A stretch of DNA of 64,000 nt, from the NCBI RefSeq assembly GCF_900107855.1, contig NZ_FNRJ01000016.1:1-64000 (forward strand), given 5' to 3'. This document shows positions 32,891 through 41,195 of this stretch, one piece after another; the first letter of the stretch is position 1; each line of letters opens with the position of its first letter. Below the pieces are notes generated by a model, which did no database searches, had not been told where the DNA came from, and was given only the letters and a program-made list of their open reading frames with translations. The translations under genes and the position numbers were made by a program. This DNA is from Marinobacterium iners DSM 11526. Its GTDB lineage: Bacteria > Pseudomonadota > Gammaproteobacteria > Pseudomonadales > Balneatricaceae.

Positions 32891-34306
32891 TCAGGCATCC
32901 TCAGGCGGCAGCGTCAGGGTGAAGGCTACCCGTGCATTTTCATTTTCACTCAACACCAGCTTTGCTCCCAGCGCCCGGCTGGCCTGCTGTGCAATGCTCA
33001 GCCCAATACCTGAGCCTTTCAAGGGCCCGCGGCGACGATTTTTGCCCTGATAGAAGGGCTCGAACAGCATTGGAACATCCTCGTTCGGTATTAGAGGGCC
33101 GCTATTGGCAACTTTTAGTTCAAGTACGTTGCCATTGCGACAGGCTGAAATCGATAAAGTGCCCTGTTGGTCTGAATAATGCACGGCATTTGAGATCAGA
33201 TTGGACAGAACTCGCTGTAACATCTGGGCATCGGTGTGGCAGCTCTCGAACTCGAAACGGGTACTGACCTGCAGCTGCTTTTGCTCGATTTGCAGCTTGA
33301 AAGGCCTCATTATACGCTGCACCAGCGGTGGTATCACCACATTCTCCAGCTGGACCTGTCCCGGTTGCTGCAGGCGGTTATAGTCGAGCAGTTGCTCGAT
33401 GAGTTCCTGTAGCGTCAGGCTGTTCTGTTGCAGCAGTTGGATGATTTCGTGCTGGTCGGCAGTAAGCGGCCCGGCCAGCTCTTCTGCCAACAGATCTGCG
33501 CCTTCTCGCAGCGTTGTCAGGGGAGTCTTGAGCTCATGTGACACATGCTGCAGGAATCGTACCTTGTCCTGCTCCAGTGATTCGAGATGTTGCGCCAGCC
33601 AGTTCAGCTGGGTGTTAACCTGTGCCAGTTCTTCAGGACCGCTGAGATCAGCCTGCGGTGTGCGTTCACCCTCGCCGATGTTGCGAATATGGCGAATCAG
33701 CTGTTGTACCGGGCGGTTGATTCGCCCGCTGAAAAACAGAATCAGGGCCGTGGACGTGGCAATAAGCAGTACGGCAAACCAGCCGGTACGAAGCTGCTCC
33801 TGTTGTACGCGCTGCTCCAGCAATTCAAGCCTGTCATTGAAGCCGGCATCACTCGCCCTGATCAGCTGCTGAGTTTCATGCATCAGCTGCTCCAGGCGGC
33901 CACTGGCAAAACGGGGTGGTTGTTCGAGTGTGGACAGCCCTCGCAGCTCAGTCAGCAACTGGTGCAGATCGGATCGTGGCAGGGTGGGGGCCGCAGAACT
34001 GTCAGCCAGATCCAGCAAGGCGGCATAATCATTCAGATTCTGTTCCAGCCGCTGGCGTACCTCGGCACGGTTGACGATATCGTACTGCCGTGCAGCGCGA
34101 ATGATATCTTCGGTCAGAGTGCGTAGCTGTTCATTACGCTGGCTGCTTTCCAGCATTTCTCTCGCCAGCAGGCGTGCCTGCGCTGACTGTGTCACCAGCG
34201 CATTGCCTGACTGGTACACCAGCACCGCCAATGGTACCGCTGCCAGAAAGAAGGCGAGCAGAACCAGCTGCTTGAGAGAATGGGTATGCCAGGGCAAAGT
34301 GGTCAT
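32891..34306 (-). CDS. glrK: sensor histidine kinase GlrK (QseE)
   Basis: A 471-residue inner-membrane kinase. The first helix is at about residues 12-33, followed by a helical periplasmic domain (about 34-175), a second helix (about 176-195) and HAMP. The HisKA domain carries the phospho-His in FLQHVSHELKTPLTTL, and the HATPase domain has N-box LSNLISNAVHYSDQ and G-box GSGIGLSIAQQA. It is the partner of GlrR. First gene of the operon; RBS AAGGATG precedes the ATG. The upstream gap (34,307-34,461) ends at the dodecin gene, which reads the same way. Confidence 0.92.
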   Translation of the reverse strand: MTTLPWHTHSLKQLVLLAFFLAAVPLAVLVYQSGNALVTQSAQARLLAREMLESSQRNEQLRTLTEDIIRAARQYDIVNRAEVRQRLEQNLNDYAALLDLADSSAAPTLPRSDLHQLLTELRGLSTLEQPPRFASGRLEQLMHETQQLIRASDAGFNDRLELLEQRVQQEQLRTGWFAVLLIATSTALILFFSGRINRPVQQLIRHIRNIGEGERTPQADLSGPEELAQVNTQLNWLAQHLESLEQDKVRFLQHVSHELKTPLTTLREGADLLAEELAGPLTADQHEIIQLLQQNSLTLQELIEQLLDYNRLQQPGQVQLENVVIPPLVQRIMRPFKLQIEQKQLQVSTRFEFESCHTDAQMLQRVLSNLISNAVHYSDQQGTLSISACRNGNVLELKVANSGPLIPNEDVPMLFEPFYQGKNRRRGPLKGSGIGLSIAQQASRALGAKLVLSENENARVAFTLTLPPEDA

Positions 34307-34402
34307 CCTTCCAGGATAGGCTTGTTGCAGATAGGCAACGTTAGAGATTAACAGAGTGCATTATAAAGCAGACAGATATGAACCTTGGGTGAACGAAGGC
34401 AG

Positions 34403-34443
34403 ACTCACTCGGACGCGGCAGGCGTGGGCAGCCTCCGAGTGAG
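34403..34443. terminator. stem-loop downstream of dodecin
   Basis: ACTCACTCGGA (34403-34413) pairs with TCCGAGTGAG (34434-34443) across a 20-base loop, between the dodecin gene and glrK on the minus strand. No U-tract is visible, so termination strength is doubtful. Confidence 0.45.
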
Positions 34444-34461
34444 CCGTGCATGGAAGGTCAT

Positions 34462-34668
34462 TTATTCGAGCCTGAATCCTACCCGAATGACAACCTGGTA
34501 GTGGGCTATTTTGCCGTCTGCGATATGCCCGCGCATCTCTTTTACCTCATACCAGTTGAGGTGACCTATGGTCTCGGCTGCTTTGGCAACCGCATTGCGA
34601 ATGGCATCATCGTGACTTTCGGCGGAAGAGCCTGCAATTTCGATAATCTTGTAGACATGATCCGACAT
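34462..34668 (-). CDS. dodecin
   Basis: A 68-residue flavin-binding dodecin: MSDHVYKIIEIAGSSAESHDDAIRNAVAKAAETIGHLNWYEVKEMRGHI, with the conserved Trp of the flavin-stacking site (NWYEV) and the GKIAHYQVVIRVGFRLE C-terminal strand. Dodecins are 12-subunit shells that store FMN or riboflavin in the cytosol. RBS AAGGAG. It is upstream of glrK on the same strand; a stem-loop between them suggests separate transcription. Confidence 0.95.
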   Translation of the reverse strand: MSDHVYKIIEIAGSSAESHDDAIRNAVAKAAETIGHLNWYEVKEMRGHIADGKIAHYQVVIRVGFRLE

Positions 34669-34778
34669 AACGAATCTCCTTGCTGAAGTAGAGTGATGTC
34701 AGTGTAGGCCAAAATCCATAGCAGGCCAGATTATGGGATAGATCATATCGCCCCTGGCTGGAAGGTATTATTCTTAAG

Positions 34779-35810
34779 TTGATGATTTCGTTGTTGAGAA
34801 CAAGGATGCACGCCGTGAGCGATATACTCAGACGACCCATGTTATTGCTGTTTAGCCTGCTGCTGACCGGCTGTGCAGGTGTGGCCAATCAGTCAGCCGA
34901 GCCTCGTACTTTCTTGCGAGGGATGCTGGTTCAGAATGCTGAAGGGTACTGGTTTGAGCCTTGTGGCCTGACAATGCGTCACCCGATTGCCTTGATGGGT
35001 GAACCACTGGAACGCGAGTATGCGCGTCAGAGCTTGGGTGATGGCTGGCCCGTATATGTCGAGGCATTTGGTCGTGTATCGATCAAGGGTGTAGAGCTGA
35101 CCCAGCCGTTGCTGGTCGGCGGGTCGCTTAAAGCCTGTGATGTTGATCTGCCTGATATCAAGCTGTGGGCTGTTGCCATGCGTGGCAATACCGTTTTCGA
35201 GTTGCGTGAACGGCAGATTCGAGTGCATTACCGTGACAGTTTGCGCCAGCTGGGATTCAAGCGCCCTGAAGGTGAGCGACTCGGGGCCGTGCGGCGCTGG
35301 CAGCAGACGATGGCCACTGGTGGTGGTCGCAGCAGCCATCAGCTGCTGATGGAGGTCGAAAAACGCGATTGCGAAGGGCCTCGTGGAGGGTGGTATGCCT
35401 TGACCCTTTCAGCCGAGGTGGATGGTCTTTTTTACAATGGCTGTGCGCGTTTGGGTGATTTGCAGCAGTGGCGACTGTTTACCCGCTACCGAACTGCAGA
35501 CACACTCCTGACGCGCCGGTTGAGCCTGCAACTGGATCCAGACGGTAACGCGCAGCTGCTTGAGGATTATCTGAATGAGCAGCCTGTGATCGAGTACAGC
35601 GGCCGCTGGCAGCAGGCCGACTCTGGAAGGCTGCAGCTGTGGCTGGATTCAGAGGAGGCTGCAGGCAGTGATTCGAAGCTGGTATTTCAGCTGGATCTGG
35701 AAGGGCGGCTGAAGCTCACTCACTTCCATCCTGCCTATGGTAGCGAGCTGGAACTGCTGCCCTCAGGAAAGCCCATGATGGAGCATCATGAGCTTGACTG
35801 GTGGCACTAG
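34779..35810 (+). CDS. lipoprotein with COG3650-like domain
   Basis: A 343-residue protein. A hydrophobic signal sequence ends in the lipobox LLTG-C (Cys at about residue 32). The body contains two COG3650-like modules, the first at about 45-150 (EGYWFEPCGLTMRHPIAL) and the second at about 185-235 (RDCEGPRGGWYALTLSAEVDGLFYNGCARLGD). The C-terminal third (RLSLQLDPDGNAQLLEDYL ... EYSGRWQ) looks like a NlpE/META-like beta domain. The start is uncertain: an in-frame ATG at 34,806 gives a more usual signal peptide length. Function unknown, outer-membrane location likely. Confidence 0.7.
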   Translation: MMISLLRTRMHAVSDILRRPMLLLFSLLLTGCAGVANQSAEPRTFLRGMLVQNAEGYWFEPCGLTMRHPIALMGEPLEREYARQSLGDGWPVYVEAFGRVSIKGVELTQPLLVGGSLKACDVDLPDIKLWAVAMRGNTVFELRERQIRVHYRDSLRQLGFKRPEGERLGAVRRWQQTMATGGGRSSHQLLMEVEKRDCEGPRGGWYALTLSAEVDGLFYNGCARLGDLQQWRLFTRYRTADTLLTRRLSLQLDPDGNAQLLEDYLNEQPVIEYSGRWQQADSGRLQLWLDSEEAAGSDSKLVFQLDLEGRLKLTHFHPAYGSELELLPSGKPMMEHHELDWWH

Positions 35811-36287
35811 TCATTCCAACAGGCGGTCGCGGGCCTCGTTGATGCGCGCAGCCAGATAGGCACTGCCGTCCCGGTCCGGGTGCAGTTTCTGGATCAGGCG
35901 ACGGTGGGCCTGAATGACATCATCGCGGTTGGCGTCCGGCTTGAGCCCAAGAATCTCCAGTGCCTCGTCACGGCTCATCTGTTTGTTGGGGCGGTTCGAC
36001 CGCTGCTGTTTTTTCTGCTGGCGCTTGCGATTCAGAGTACCTGCCAGTGAGGGCAGGAAGCGTAGCAGCAGTGGCAGCAGTTTTTGCAGAAATGGCAGCA
36101 CCAGTGCAATCAGGGCGCCGAGCCAGTGCATGCGTCCGGTGATCGCCATCGCCAGCAAGCCGATGGTGACGAAAATCAGAATCAGTTTGAGGGTGGCGCT
36201 GCCTCGCTTGTCGTCAGGCTGTCGCTGCCACCAGTACCAGCTACCCAGTATGATCAGGGCAAAAAGTACCAGTCCCAGTGGATGCAT
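35811..36287 (-). CDS. membrane-anchored J-domain protein
   Basis: A 158-residue protein with an N-terminal helix (residues 4-20) and a second hydrophobic region (about 34-80), a basic linker (RKRQQKKQQRSNRPNKQ) and a C-terminal J domain (about 103-158): SRDEALEILGLKPDANRDDVIQAHRRLIQKLHPDRDGS with the HPD tripeptide. The Tim14/DjlC-like layout places the J domain in the cytosol, where it would stimulate a DnaK-type chaperone at the membrane. It is convergent with the preceding lipoprotein gene with no gap. Confidence 0.88.
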   Translation of the reverse strand: MHPLGLVLFALIILGSWYWWQRQPDDKRGSATLKLILIFVTIGLLAMAITGRMHWLGALIALVLPFLQKLLPLLLRFLPSLAGTLNRKRQQKKQQRSNRPNKQMSRDEALEILGLKPDANRDDVIQAHRRLIQKLHPDRDGSAYLAARINEARDRLLE

Positions 36288-36346
36288 CCAGTTCTCCCGA
36301 AAAGGGTGTGGACTGATACTTTAACAAAACCCTGTCAAAATTACGC

Positions 36347-38077
36347 TCAGCGGTTGGCGGCGTCAGTTGTGCCGATATAGCGTTCGCGTTTGCGCAGCTT
36401 GACCTGTTCGGTATCCACCAGTACCAGCCCATCGATACAGTAGTTGAAGTCGGGATCGATGCCGAAGTCGAGAAAACTGACCCCGCCGGGCTCACAGAGT
36501 TCCGAATACTGTTTATAGAGCGTCGGCACGGTTACGCCAAGGAATTCCAGCTGCTGGCGCAGACGACTGAAATCTTCACGATAGTCGTTGCCACAGAAAA
36601 TGTCCGCGATGGCATTTTCGGTATCCTTGTCGATCAGGTAGGGGCTGCGTGAGCGTGCCAGCCAGGCATGATCAGGGAAGTAGTGACGGTAGAACCAGAC
36701 CAGCAGGTCACGCGCCCGTTTCGGATAGCTGTGGCTCAGGCTGACTGGGCCGAACAGGTAGCGAACGTTCGGATGACGACGCAGGTAGGCACCGATGCCG
36801 TACCAGAGATAGTCCAGTGAGCGCTTGCCCCAGTACCGTGGCTGAACGAAGCTGCGTCCCAGCTCGATACCGGCGGCAAAAATCGGTTCCATCTGTTCGC
36901 TGTAGTGGAACAGTGATTCGCTGTATAGCGGGTATCCGGACTCGTTGTGGCGCTGGTGGCCTTCGCCGATACGGTAGGCACCGGCAATCTCCAGATCGTC
37001 TTCGTCCCAAAGGATCAGGTGACGATAATGCTGGTCATAATGGTCAAGATCGCGCTTTTCGCCGGTCCCTTCACCCACGGTGCGAAAGGCAATTTCACGC
37101 AGACGCCCGATCTCCTGCATGACAACCGAATCGGGATGGTAGTCGAACAGGTAGATCTTCTTGCCATCCGCGGTTTCGCCCAGCAGCTCAGCCTGTTTCA
37201 ACTCCAGTTTGAGCGCCTGTCGGTTCTGCGGGTGGGCGATGGTCTTTTCGGTCAGAAACAGTGGTGGCTTGTTGCGGGCGATACGATACAGGTGTTTTTT
37301 AAGCAGTTTGGCCTTGTCCCGGTTTGATACCGGCAGTGCATCCAGCTGACTGAAGGCGATCGGCTCGCCCACCCGCACAGGCAGTGTCACCGAGTGCTTG
37401 TTGAACATTTCACGCGCCAGCAACAGGGTCGACATGGAACGATTGATGTATGACAGGCTGTAGAACAACGTCGAATTCTTGCCGCCCAGATAGACAGGCA
37501 GAATAGGGGCATTGGCACGGCGAGCAAAGTGCAGGAAGCCACTGTTCCAGCGCCCATCCTTGATACCGGTCAGACCCGCACGGGATACTTCGCCGGCAGG
37601 AAAGACGATAATGGCCTCATCATTCTGCAGCGCTTCCACAATACGGTTGATGTTGTCTTTGCGGGTGTTGCCACCCAGATTATCGACTGGCAGGAACAGG
37701 TTGTGCAGTGCATCGAAGTGCATCAGTACATCGTTGGCGATGATGCGCACATCACGGCGTACCTCTCCTACCAATTTCAGCAGCGCCAGACCGTCGAGTG
37801 CCCCCAGTGGATGGTTGGCTACAATCACGACGCGGCCTGAAGAAGGGATGTTCATTCGCTCCTTGTGGCTGATGGCGTAACTGAAATTAAAGTAGTCCAG
37901 AACCTGATCCACAAACTCGAAGCCACGCACGCCGCGATGGGTTTCGAGGAAGTGGTTGATCTCCTGTTCACGCACCAGGCGGCGCAGGCAGAACAGGGTG
38001 GAGCGGCGCACGGGAGCCGGTTTTTCTGCAAAAGCGGGGTACTTGTTGACCAGTACCTGTTCGACATCGATCTGCAT
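36347..38077 (-). CDS. olsF: bifunctional acyltransferase, OlsF-like (ornithine lipid synthesis)
   Basis: A 576-residue two-domain protein. Residues about 60-290 are a PlsC/LPLAT-type O-acyltransferase (catalytic NHPLGALDG at about 89-97; VFPAGEVSR). Residues about 310-560 are a GNAT-type N-acyltransferase as in OlsB (REIAFRTVGEGTGEKRDLDHYD; ELGRSFVQPRYWGKRSLDYLWYGIGAYL). This domain order matches OlsF of Serratia, which makes ornithine lipid from ornithine in one protein. That would fit phosphate-limited marine life. The alternative is the broader hemolysin-like acyltransferase annotation. It is divergent from dinB. Confidence 0.85.
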   Translation of the reverse strand: MQIDVEQVLVNKYPAFAEKPAPVRRSTLFCLRRLVREQEINHFLETHRGVRGFEFVDQVLDYFNFSYAISHKERMNIPSSGRVVIVANHPLGALDGLALLKLVGEVRRDVRIIANDVLMHFDALHNLFLPVDNLGGNTRKDNINRIVEALQNDEAIIVFPAGEVSRAGLTGIKDGRWNSGFLHFARRANAPILPVYLGGKNSTLFYSLSYINRSMSTLLLAREMFNKHSVTLPVRVGEPIAFSQLDALPVSNRDKAKLLKKHLYRIARNKPPLFLTEKTIAHPQNRQALKLELKQAELLGETADGKKIYLFDYHPDSVVMQEIGRLREIAFRTVGEGTGEKRDLDHYDQHYRHLILWDEDDLEIAGAYRIGEGHQRHNESGYPLYSESLFHYSEQMEPIFAAGIELGRSFVQPRYWGKRSLDYLWYGIGAYLRRHPNVRYLFGPVSLSHSYPKRARDLLVWFYRHYFPDHAWLARSRSPYLIDKDTENAIADIFCGNDYREDFSRLRQQLEFLGVTVPTLYKQYSELCEPGGVSFLDFGIDPDFNYCIDGLVLVDTEQVKLRKRERYIGTTDAANR

Positions 38078-38168
38078 GTTGGGTCACCTCAGTTCACTGC
38101 CTGTACACTATGGCGGTGATCTGACACTGAAGTGACAGTCAGATGAATGCTGGATGACAGGTGGGCGA

Positions 38169-39248
38169 ATGTCAGGCAATACACGCAAAATAATACATCT
38201 GGATTGCGACTGTTTTTTTGCCGCAGTTGAGATGCTGGATCATCCAGAGTGGTGTGAGGTTCCTCTTGCAGTGGGAGGGGCGGCCGAGAGGCGTGGAGTA
38301 ATTGCAACCTGCAACTACCCCGCACGGCGCTTTGGTGTGCATTCCGCCATGTCGACTGCCCGTGCGCTGCAGCTTTGTCCCCAATTGAAACTGGTGTCCG
38401 GCAACATGGCGCGTTACCGCGAGGTAGCGGAGCGAATCTTTGATATCTATCGTCGTTACAGCGATACGATCGAGCCGGTTTCCATCGACGAAGCCTATCT
38501 GGATGTGACGGGCAGCCCACTGTTTGACGGCAGTGCGACGCGGATTGCGCAGGCCATTCGTCAGCAGGTGCGGGAAGAGACTGGTATTACCGTATCGGCC
38601 GGTGTGGCGCAGAACAAGTTTCTGGCCAAGGTGGCCAGCGACTGGAACAAGCCGGATGGTCTCTGTGTGGTCGATCCGATGCGACAGGCCGAATTTGTGG
38701 CGCAGCTGCCGGTGAAGAAAATTCCGGGTGTGGGGCCGCGGACGCAGGAGAAGCTATTGGGACTAGGGGTCGAGACTTGTGACCAGTTGCAACAGCTGTC
38801 ACAGCAGCAACTGACCGAGCTGTTTGGACGCTTTGGTGAGCGCCTGTGGCAGCTGGCAAGAGGGCAGGATAACCGGGAAGTACGCCTGAGCCGCGAGCGC
38901 AAGTCAGTCAGTACTGAGCATACCTTCAGCCGTGATCTGCCTGACCTGGCAGCCTGTCAGGCCCAGCTGGATGAGTTGTTGGCCGATCTTGAGCGGCGTT
39001 ATGAAAAGCACCGTGAGCAGCGGCGCATTATCGGCGCGGTTGCCAAGCTTAAGTTTAAGGACTTCAGCCAGACTACGGCCGAAACCCGCAGCAGTCGTCC
39101 CGACAAGGCGCTGTTCATGGCCCTGATTGAAGAGGCCTGGCAGCGGGGCCAGAAGCCGGTACGGCTGGTTGGAGTGGGGTATCGGCTTGATACGGCTGAA
39201 GGCGACGCGGAAGCGGTGCAGCTTCCGCTGTTTGACTCTGATGCCTGA
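38169..39248 (+). CDS. dinB: DNA polymerase IV (DinB)
   Basis: A 359-residue Y-family translesion polymerase: HLDCDCFFAAVEMLDHPEW and SIDEAYLDVTGS carry the metal-binding acidic residues, GVAQNKFLAKVASDWNKPDG follows, and helix-hairpin-helix KIPGVGPRTQEKLLGLG comes next. The little-finger domain is C-terminal. The tail ends AVQLPLFDSDA, a beta-clamp binding motif (QLxLF). I chose the ATG at 38,169; an upstream in-frame ATG (38,154) adds five residues. I see no convincing LexA box in the 91-base gap to olsF. Confidence 0.95.
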   Translation: MSGNTRKIIHLDCDCFFAAVEMLDHPEWCEVPLAVGGAAERRGVIATCNYPARRFGVHSAMSTARALQLCPQLKLVSGNMARYREVAERIFDIYRRYSDTIEPVSIDEAYLDVTGSPLFDGSATRIAQAIRQQVREETGITVSAGVAQNKFLAKVASDWNKPDGLCVVDPMRQAEFVAQLPVKKIPGVGPRTQEKLLGLGVETCDQLQQLSQQQLTELFGRFGERLWQLARGQDNREVRLSRERKSVSTEHTFSRDLPDLAACQAQLDELLADLERRYEKHREQRRIIGAVAKLKFKDFSQTTAETRSSRPDKALFMALIEEAWQRGQKPVRLVGVGYRLDTAEGDAEAVQLPLFDSDA

Positions 39249-39590
39249 TCAGCCTTTGCGGCGCAGTGGTTCGCCTTCAAACTGAATGCCGGCCCAGCCG
39301 GATTGCATGAAATTGCGAATATTGCCGTGATCAGTGCCGTCAGGGGTGGCAAGGACATCGCGGTAGAAGCGGCCAAAACAGGCCAGTGTTTGAGCTTCAT
39401 CCAGCTCCATCAGTTTGCCAAAGCCGAAGATCTTGCAGGAGCCCTCGTTCTGGCCCGCTTCGTTGAAGATTTCGCCGTTGTTGAAGGCGCAGGGCGCGTA
39501 GTCGAAATGCTCGCTGATCACCGCCATGGTGTCTTCAAAATCGATGCTGTCATCGGTGCCCAAACGGGCGGAAAAGGCTTCAGGTGTCAT
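39249..39590 (-). CDS. HopJ-type (type III effector homologue) protein
   Basis: A 113-residue protein of the HopJ family: FDYAPCAFNNGEIFNEAGQNEGSCKIFGFGKLMELDEAQTLACFGRFYRDVLATPDGTDHGNIRNFMQSGWAGI covers most of the family profile. The family is named after a Pseudomonas syringae effector candidate but is widespread in free-living bacteria without type III secretion, so a housekeeping role is more likely. The start ATG at 39,590 has GAGGAT upstream. It adjoins dinB tail to tail with no gap. Confidence 0.88.
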   Translation of the reverse strand: MTPEAFSARLGTDDSIDFEDTMAVISEHFDYAPCAFNNGEIFNEAGQNEGSCKIFGFGKLMELDEAQTLACFGRFYRDVLATPDGTDHGNIRNFMQSGWAGIQFEGEPLRRKG

Positions 39591-39626
39591 CGGCGTATCC
39601 TCAGGTTGACGATTCAAAAGGCGGCA

Positions 39627-40583
39627 TTATGCGGGCTGCGGTCGCCATTGCAAGGGGCGGATTTCAAGGCGCAGCAGGCGCTCGGTCATTTCTGTCCAGG
39701 GGGCGTCTTCGCCCAGCGTCTTGCAGCGGCGGATCACGGCGCCGCTGATCTCGTCCAGCTCCAGCGGGCGTCCCTTTTCGCGGTCAACCAGCATTGATGT
39801 CTTAATAGCGTCAAAGTTGCTGATCAGCTCGAACATCTCGTCTACATCGACAGCGGTCAGTTCAACCTCATCGGCCCGCGCCGCAATGGCGACTTCCTGC
39901 ATCATGCGGTAGACCGTTTTGCCCAATACAGGGTCGGCGGTCAGGCTACGTGTATCCAACCCGGTCAGGGCGCTGAGCGGATTGACACCGTTGTTGATCA
40001 GCAGCTTCTTCCACAACTCGTAACGGATATTGGCCGTGACGCGGGTGGGGATGCCGGCGGCGTTCAGGGTTTCGGCTAGAATATTCAGTCGCGTGTCATC
40101 GTCGGTGGTGGCAGGCCAGCAGCCCATTACCACCTGAGCCGGTCCCCTTGCCTCAATATGCCCTGGCGCGATGATATGCCCGCCGATCCGTACCGCCAGC
40201 CCGCCAAGGGTGCGTTCAGCACCGATCCGGTCTGCGATCAAAGGCTCATTGTCGACGCCGTTCTGCAGTGACAGTACCGGCGTGTCGGCAGTGCTCAGCC
40301 AGTCACCACTTTGCTCAAGCCAGTCGGCGGTTGCACCGGCCTTCAGTGCCAGCATGATCAGGTCATAGTCGGCGCAGTCACGTTCGGCCAGCAGCTGCTC
40401 CATTGAAACAGCATCAACGGGTGCGTGAAATTTCAAGGCTTCATGCTCAACCGTTAGTCCTTGTTGCTGCATCGCCTCAAGGTGCGTACCACGGGCAACA
40501 AAGGTCATCTCATGTTTAGCCTCAAGCAGCCTGGCGCCGTAATAACAGCCGATCCCGCCGGCCCCGATAATCAGACACTTCAT
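39627..40583 (-). CDS. panE: 2-dehydropantoate 2-reductase (PanE/ApbA)
   Basis: A 318-residue NADPH-dependent ketopantoate reductase family protein. The N-terminal Rossmann loop is GAGGIGCYYG (residues 7-16), the NADPH loop is MLALKAGATADW, LSLQNGVDNEPLI follows, and the catalytic Lys lies in ELWKKLLINNGVNPLSALTG. The C-terminal helical domain contains SMLVDREKGRPLELDEISGAV. It reduces ketopantoate to pantoate for coenzyme A; as PanE-like paralogues are common, the substrate is likely but not proven. It lies 36 bases upstream of the HopJ-type gene on the same strand. Confidence 0.9.
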   Translation of the reverse strand: MKCLIIGAGGIGCYYGARLLEAKHEMTFVARGTHLEAMQQQGLTVEHEALKFHAPVDAVSMEQLLAERDCADYDLIMLALKAGATADWLEQSGDWLSTADTPVLSLQNGVDNEPLIADRIGAERTLGGLAVRIGGHIIAPGHIEARGPAQVVMGCWPATTDDDTRLNILAETLNAAGIPTRVTANIRYELWKKLLINNGVNPLSALTGLDTRSLTADPVLGKTVYRMMQEVAIAARADEVELTAVDVDEMFELISNFDAIKTSMLVDREKGRPLELDEISGAVIRRCKTLGEDAPWTEMTERLLRLEIRPLQWRPQPA

Positions 40584-40689
40584 CCTGTACCTCCATCAAG
40601 CAGGAGGGATGTTTTACCTTAAATACGAACACAGTTAAACCGTCTGTAACGGGCCTGCGTAAATGCAGTAATGCAACAGGAGGGTATCA

Positions 40690-41007
40690 ATGAAGATTTC
40701 GCTCGAAGAAGTTAAAAAGCAGATCGGCCAGATCGAACAACTGGTCGTGCGCGCATTTGAAAGCAGCATGTACCTGGTTCAGGTCAAACTGAAGAAGGGT
40801 GAAGAGCTGCTAAACGTGTGCGATGACAAGGGCACGATAATGCGCTTCAACAGCCAGCTCGATGCCAAGTTTCAGTTCAAGGGGCTGGGGATTACCGACA
40901 CCGTGCTGGTGCATGAAAGCCCGTACAACGAAATGATCGGTATGCCGGGCGGGAAGATGGAGCCGCTGCAGGTGAAGCTGGCGAATCCGGATGACGACTA
41001 CTCCTAA
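40690..41007 (+). CDS. DUF6482-like small protein
   Basis: A 105-residue soluble protein (MKISLEEVKKQIGQIEQLVVRAFESSMYLVQVKLKKGEELLNV ... HESPYNEMIGMP). It resembles short proteins grouped as DUF6482 in Pseudomonas and relatives; function unknown. RBS GGAGGG lies 8 bases before the ATG. The repeat-like hairpin element at 41,042-41,189 follows the stop. Confidence 0.7.
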   Translation: MKISLEEVKKQIGQIEQLVVRAFESSMYLVQVKLKKGEELLNVCDDKGTIMRFNSQLDAKFQFKGLGITDTVLVHESPYNEMIGMPGGKMEPLQVKLANPDDDYS

Positions 41008-41041
41008 AAGCCCCCTTGTGAGCAGTCGAGCATCGCAGCGG

Positions 41042-41189
41042 CAACAGGGAAAAATGTTTGGATTGTCTGAGCCACGCAGTGGCGAGTTTTCCAAACATCC
41101 CTGTTGACGCGAGACGCGCAGAGAAGCCGAAGGCCTGCTCTTAGGGGTGTGCTTTCTTTGTTACTTTCTTTACACAAGTAAAGAAAGTA
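41042..41189. repeat. composite inverted-repeat element
   Basis: Two parts. The first is caacagggaaaaatgtttgga (41042 on) with tccaaacatccctgttg ending at 41106, an imperfect palindrome with a four-base bulge around a 28-base loop (gccacgcagtggc inside). The second is a perfect hairpin TACTTTCTTTAC-acaa-GTAAAGAAAGTA (41162-41189) preceded by gtgtgctttctttgt. Very similar strings recur between genes in many proteobacterial genomes, so this is probably a dispersed intergenic repeat. It may also terminate transcription between the convergent 40690 gene and metG. Confidence 0.75.
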
Positions 41190-41195
41190 AAGACA

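Noticed and set aside
38078..38168. LexA box before dinB
   Set aside because: The gap contains CTG and CAG triplets and a near-palindrome (TGACACTGAAGTGACA), but not the CTGT-N8-ACAG spacing of the gammaproteobacterial SOS box.
39249..39590. HopJ-type gene as evidence of type III secretion
   Set aside because: The family is widespread in bacteria without such systems, and no secretion gene or hrp-type promoter is nearby.
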